A DNA stretch of 23,285 nt, taken from Desulfobacca_B sp046538075. GTDB lineage: Bacteria; Desulfobacterota; Desulfobaccia; Desulfobaccales; Desulfobaccaceae. The stretch lies in the NCBI GenBank assembly GCA_046538075.1, contig JBKHJN010000039.1:1-23285 (forward strand), read 5' to 3'. A program made the position numbers and the translations under genes. The notes beneath the pieces are model-generated. The model saw nothing but the letters and a program-made list of their open reading frames with translations, did not search any database and was not told the origin of the DNA. How positions within the stretch are numbered: the stretch's first letter is position 1; every line of letters starts with the position of its first letter. Shown here piece by piece: positions 22,526-23,285 of this stretch.

Positions 22526-22725
22526 AAGAATGCATCAATCGTGAAAAAAATCTGGAGTATTGTAATTGCACCTATGAACCCTGCGAACGCAAGGGCATCT
22601 GTTGCGAATGTCTCCACTATCATCGCCGCATGGGCGAACTCCCTGCCTGTTTCTTCCCTGCCGAGGTAGAGAAGACCTATGACCGCTCTATTGCCCGCTT
22701 CTGCAAATCACAGCAGCAGAAGTAA
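22522..22725 (+). CDS. DUF6485-type small cysteine-rich protein
   Basis: A 67-residue protein with nine cysteines (positions 4, 14, 16, 21, 27, 28, 30, 43 and 61). The central block is YCNCTYEPCERKGICCECLH, then ELPACFFPAEVEKTYDRSI. This matches the small cytosolic DUF6485 family common in anaerobes. The cysteines suggest a zinc or iron-sulfur site; the function is unknown. AGGAGG lies 5 bp before the ATG, which overlaps the glgA stop, so the two are translationally coupled. Confidence 0.88.
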   Translation: MKECINREKNLEYCNCTYEPCERKGICCECLHYHRRMGELPACFFPAEVEKTYDRSIARFCKSQQQK

Positions 22726-22728
22726 CTG

Positions 22729-22743
22729 GCCTCAAATTGAGGC
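22729..22743. repeat. Perfect 15-bp palindrome just after the DUF6485-type gene
   Basis: GCCTCAAATTGAGGC has 7-bp arms around a single central A, 3 bp after the stop codon. In RNA it would form a 5-bp stem with a 5-nt loop and has no T tract. Confidence 0.5.
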
Positions 22744-22766
22744 AACCCAGACTTGGTGCCAACCAT

Positions 22767-22805
22767 GATGCCCGGGCCTGACCACGGCAGGCCCGGGGCT
22801 GCATC
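22767..22805 (+). terminator. Very GC-rich hairpin after the glgA operon, without T tract
   Basis: A perfect 10-bp stem, CCCGGGCCTG (22771-22780) with CAGGCCCGGG (22788-22797), has a 7-nt loop and can be extended by GATG/CATC. No T run follows on either strand. It probably ends or stabilises the NYN-glgA-DUF6485 message but is not a standard intrinsic terminator. Confidence 0.45.
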
Positions 22806-23087
22806 GGCTCCAGCTTCTGCGCTGGCCTATACTGAAAGGCCGAAAATTTTTTCTACCCGAAGCAAATACCGCGATTATTTGACCGTTAAGCAAAAACATG
22901 CCTCCCCCTGATCCGGCCTTCAAAGAATAATTACCCAAAGCTTCCGAAAGACCATAATAGAGTATAGACTTGCCCATAGATTGGACCGCGGTTGAGCCGA
23001 AAACCCGCGTTATTGTTGATTGTTAAGCCCCTGGCATAAACCTTGAAAAACCAATTATCAACGATCTTATTGCCAGCGGAGGGCGTC
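22806..23087. other. Non-coding stretch with no convincing gene
   Basis: Besides a small hairpin (CCAGC 22810-22814 with GCTGG 22821-22825) and an AT-rich run around 22842-22853, I see no supported gene. Two minus-strand frames here carry no start signal and no family match. Confidence 0.5.
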
Positions 23088-23282
23088 ATGAGAAAACGGA
23101 ATAAACGTTCGAGCCATACGGTGAGCCGCCAGATTTCCCCATTGACCAATTGCATCCTGGCCCAGATGGGCGAGGAAGGCAAGGTTTTGCGCCAGCGCCT
23201 GGAGCAGTTTTTCCAGGCCCGGGGGGCAGTAGAACATCCTGATTGGGAGGACCAACAAATAGAAAAAAGCCGGGACTTTTAG
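23088..23282 (+). CDS. Unrecognised 64-residue protein
   Basis: Starts at ATG 23088 with GGAGGG (23078-23083) 4 bp upstream and ends at TAG 23280-23282. The N-terminus is very basic (MRKRNKRSSHTVSRQ). The middle looks helical (NCILAQMGEEGKVLRQRLEQ) and the end is acidic (HPDWEDQQIEKSRDF). No family is recognised. The good ribosome binding site is the main support. Confidence 0.6.
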   Translation: MRKRNKRSSHTVSRQISPLTNCILAQMGEEGKVLRQRLEQFFQARGAVEHPDWEDQQIEKSRDF

Positions 23283-23285
23283 ATA

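Noticed and set aside
22732..23182. Two minus-strand frames with some protein-like stretches (for example ILYYGLSEALGNYSLKAGSG)
   Set aside because: They lie in different frames, have no start signals and match no family; one runs through the GC-rich hairpin.

Overview
The window looks like chromosomal DNA of a Gram-negative, anaerobe-like bacterium. A Desulfobacterota (deltaproteobacterial) lineage is my best guess. The reasons are the hrcA-grpE-dnaK order, an outer-membrane porin end, two lipoproteins, a feoA/feoB ferrous iron locus, a four-helix-bundle (S23-type) gene, a DUF6485-type cysteine-rich protein after glgA, and a TIGR04076-like relic. Taxonomy is inferred from gene content only. 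Base composition is moderately GC-rich, apart from AT-rich islands at about 1590-2090 and 12370-12700.

Layout. (1) 1-1589, plus strand: the 3' end of a porin-like gene, an intrinsic terminator with a promoter nested in it, then a lipoprotein with a FlgT-C-like end. (2) 1588-2092: an AT-rich cassette, a four-helix-bundle gene bounded by inverted heptamer arrays that touch the stop codons of both neighbours. (3) 2091-5842, minus: aroK-aroC-tyrA-serS, with the first three genes overlapping. They cover late shikimate steps, the tyrosine branch and Ser-tRNA charging. (4) 5870-6766: about 900 bp of decayed sequence, including a TIGR04076-like gene with an in-frame amber codon and a frameshifted small gene. 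(5) 6767-9417, minus: an unrecognised 85-residue protein, a DUF1786 ASKHA-like protein, a GNAT-like protein and an MBL-fold hydrolase, behind a nearly leaderless promoter. (6) 9595-12373, minus: an HMA2-like protein, feoA and feoB, with a strong promoter, a perfect 19-bp palindrome at the start point and a foldable leader. (7) 12374-13330: a divergent control region, then a long, apparently structured leader in front of a FmdB-type zinc ribbon on the plus strand. (8) 13331-16173, minus: an LpoA-like TPR/periplasmic-binding lipoprotein and a P1-family (DmpA/NylC-type) Ntn hydrolase. (9) 16193-19934, minus: hrcA-grpE-dnaK with a strong terminator. (10) 20177-22725, plus: NYN/cold-shock-like protein, glgA and the DUF6485-type protein. 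(11) 22726-23285: hairpins and a 64-residue unknown gene.

Most of the window is housekeeping. The parts that known families do not explain are the inverted-repeat cassette around the four-helix-bundle gene, the structured leader before the FmdB-type gene, the feo operator and leader, the 85aa-DUF1786-GNAT-MBL operon, and the cluster of decayed genes. I saw no CRISPR array, tRNA, rRNA, transposase or integrase.
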